Positions 62,977 to 64,000 of a stretch of 64,000 nt of DNA are shown piece by piece. The DNA comes from Halobaculum roseum (lineage in GTDB: Archaea; Halobacteriota; Halobacteria; Halobacteriales; Haloferacaceae): NCBI RefSeq assembly GCF_019880245.1, contig NZ_CP082286.1, positions 1,506,521-1,570,520 on the forward strand. Direction: 5' to 3'. Numbering within the stretch: the stretch's first letter is position 1; every line of letters starts with the position of its first letter. Position numbers and translations under genes: made by a program. A model generated the notes under the pieces. That model was not told the origin of the DNA and did no database searches. It was given only the letters and a program-made list of their open reading frames with translations.

Positions 62977-63999
62977 TCAGCGGAGTGTGAGGTACCACCC
63001 GTCGTCGACACTGCGGTCGCCACCGTCGTCCCCGGGCGACTCGGTCGGGGTCGCGGTGCCGTCGTCGGGGGAGCCGTTTCCGTTCCCACGGCGCTCGTCG
63101 CCGCCGTCTGCGTCGTCGCTATCGGCGCCGCCGCCGGCGTTCGCCCCGTCGGACCCGTCGCCGGACCCGTTCCCGTCGCCGGCGTCCGTGGACCCGTCCG
63201 CGCCGCCGTCGGCGTGGTTCGCGTTCCCCCGGTCGTCGCCGGAGTCGTCCGCGTCATCCTGAGAACCCGGTGGGTCCCCGTCGTCGGTCCGGTTCCCGTC
63301 GCTCTCGCCGGCACCCGTCGTTCGGTTCCCGTTGCCGCGGTCCTCGGCCCCGTCGGCGTCTCCGGTCCCGTTGGCGCCGGCCTCGCCGTTCTCGCCCGCG
63401 GTCTCGCTCCCGTTCAGATTCCCGCGGTCGTTCGGTTTCCCGGCGGCACCCTCGCCGCGATCGTCCGCGTCCTCGTCGTCACCGTCGCCCGGTCCGGCGT
63501 CCTCGGGCGGACCGTCGTTCCCGTTGCCGGCGTCAGCGGGTGGGCCGGCGTCCTCGGGCGGACCGGGGTCGCCGGCGAGTCCCTTCCCGGTGTCGGCGCC
63601 GCCGATCCCGCGGGCCGCCTCCGCGACCTCGCCGCCGGCCATCTCCGAGGCGTTGCGGCGCAGCTCGTCGATCGCGGAGGCGTTCACGCCGCGCTCACGC
63701 AGCGTCTCCTCGGGGAGCCCCTCCGCGGCCGCCGCGGTGGCGTTCAGGCGGCGTTCGAGCGTCCGGATCTGGGCGCCGATGCGCGCGAGCTTGGACCGGT
63801 ACTCCCCGCGGGTGATCTCGCCGGACTCGTACCGCCGGTCCAGCGTCTCGCGGCGCTCGCGGAGCTCCGAGAGCTGCTGTCTGGCGTCCTCGGTCTCCCC
63901 GGCGACGACGGCCGCCTTCGAGGCGTTCGATTCGGCGTCGGCGAGGCGACGGTCGAGCGATCGCTGGGCGACCTCGCCCTCGACTTCCGCCCCCTGGAC
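62977..63999 (-). CDS. coiled-coil protein with Gly/Asp/Asn-rich tail, 5' end missing
   Basis: The frame is open to the window edge, so this is the last 340 residues of a longer protein; a GTG at 63687 is internal. The visible start is a coiled coil rich in Glu, Arg and Gln ('RQQLSELRERRETLDRRYE', 'RSKLARIGAQIRTLERR'). The last 200 residues are Asp/Gly/Asn repeats, and the protein ends 'DDGWYLTLR'. Probably exported. No known family that I can name; the missing N-terminus could decide it. Confidence 0.72.
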   Translation of the reverse strand, partial: VQGAEVEGEVAQRSLDRRLADAESNASKAAVVAGETEDARQQLSELRERRETLDRRYESGEITRGEYRSKLARIGAQIRTLERRLNATAAAAEGLPEETLRERGVNASAIDELRRNASEMAGGEVAEAARGIGGADTGKGLAGDPGPPEDAGPPADAGNGNDGPPEDAGPGDGDDEDADDRGEGAAGKPNDRGNLNGSETAGENGEAGANGTGDADGAEDRGNGNRTTGAGESDGNRTDDGDPPGSQDDADDSGDDRGNANHADGGADGSTDAGDGNGSGDGSDGANAGGGADSDDADGGDERRGNGNGSPDDGTATPTESPGDDGGDRSVDDGWYLTLR

Positions 64000-64000
64000 A

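Overview
The window is a typical chromosomal segment of a haloarchaeon. The DNA is very GC-rich, with GC-biased third codon positions. The predicted proteins are acidic, and promoters are TATA-type, often placed for leaderless transcripts. The window holds archaeal markers (SUI1, NMD3, Tsr3, archaeal SerS, an intron-bearing tRNA), F420 enzymes, two PGF-CTERM surface proteins and many halophile-only small families. A Halorubrum-like organism is my best guess; this is inference.

Layout. 1-7000: tail of a hypothetical gene, an M20 peptidase, an intron-containing tRNA-Lys(UUU) followed by copies of its own 3' end, a dUTPase-like gene, aconitase with a 71-bp tandem repeat behind it, a membrane protein, and a solitary b6-type cytochrome b facing a FilR1-like regulator. 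8000-14700: RimI acetyltransferase, a lower-GC island with a DUF3800-like gene, the DUF5810/DUF5809 pair, a Nudix hydrolase, rhodanese and a PGF-CTERM metallopeptidase-like protein. 14800-19800: SUI1 and a MoxR ATPase-DUF58-transglutaminase operon. 20000-26800: a degenerate N6-adenine methyltransferase-like protein upstream of overlapping mutS and mutL. 26800-30800: small zinc-ribbon and membrane proteins, the F420 pair cofE-mer, and a Nudix/eIF2B-like fusion. 31000-32500: a lone TnpB element with relics. 32600-43400: threonine synthase, lipoproteins, a DUF5787 protein that looks like an iron-sulfur nuclease, an ABC permease, an arylsulfotransferase/PQQ-type dehydrogenase operon, a PhnP-like hydrolase, an AAA ATPase with a His-Asp tail, and a thiolase. 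43700-51700: a small barrel protein, SerS, Tsr3, ALA dehydratase, a DedA-type protein and a PHP phosphoesterase. 51800-64000: several small halophile families, an SDR protein, a YkgJ protein, an Fe-S XPD/DinG-like helicase, a Nudix hydrolase, NMD3, an SPFH protein and the end of a Gly/Asp/Asn-rich coiled-coil protein cut by the window edge.

Most of the window is housekeeping: translation and ribosome assembly, central carbon, heme, F420 and nucleotide cleaning. There is no rRNA, CRISPR array, prophage or complete restriction system. The most interesting material is small. It includes the tRNA intron with its duplicated 3' ends, a putative inactive methyltransferase beside mutSL, the DUF5787 nuclease-like protein, a 13-codon leaderless upstream ORF coupled to a DUF5789 gene, a tripled stop-codon repeat, and several dispersed palindromic repeats.
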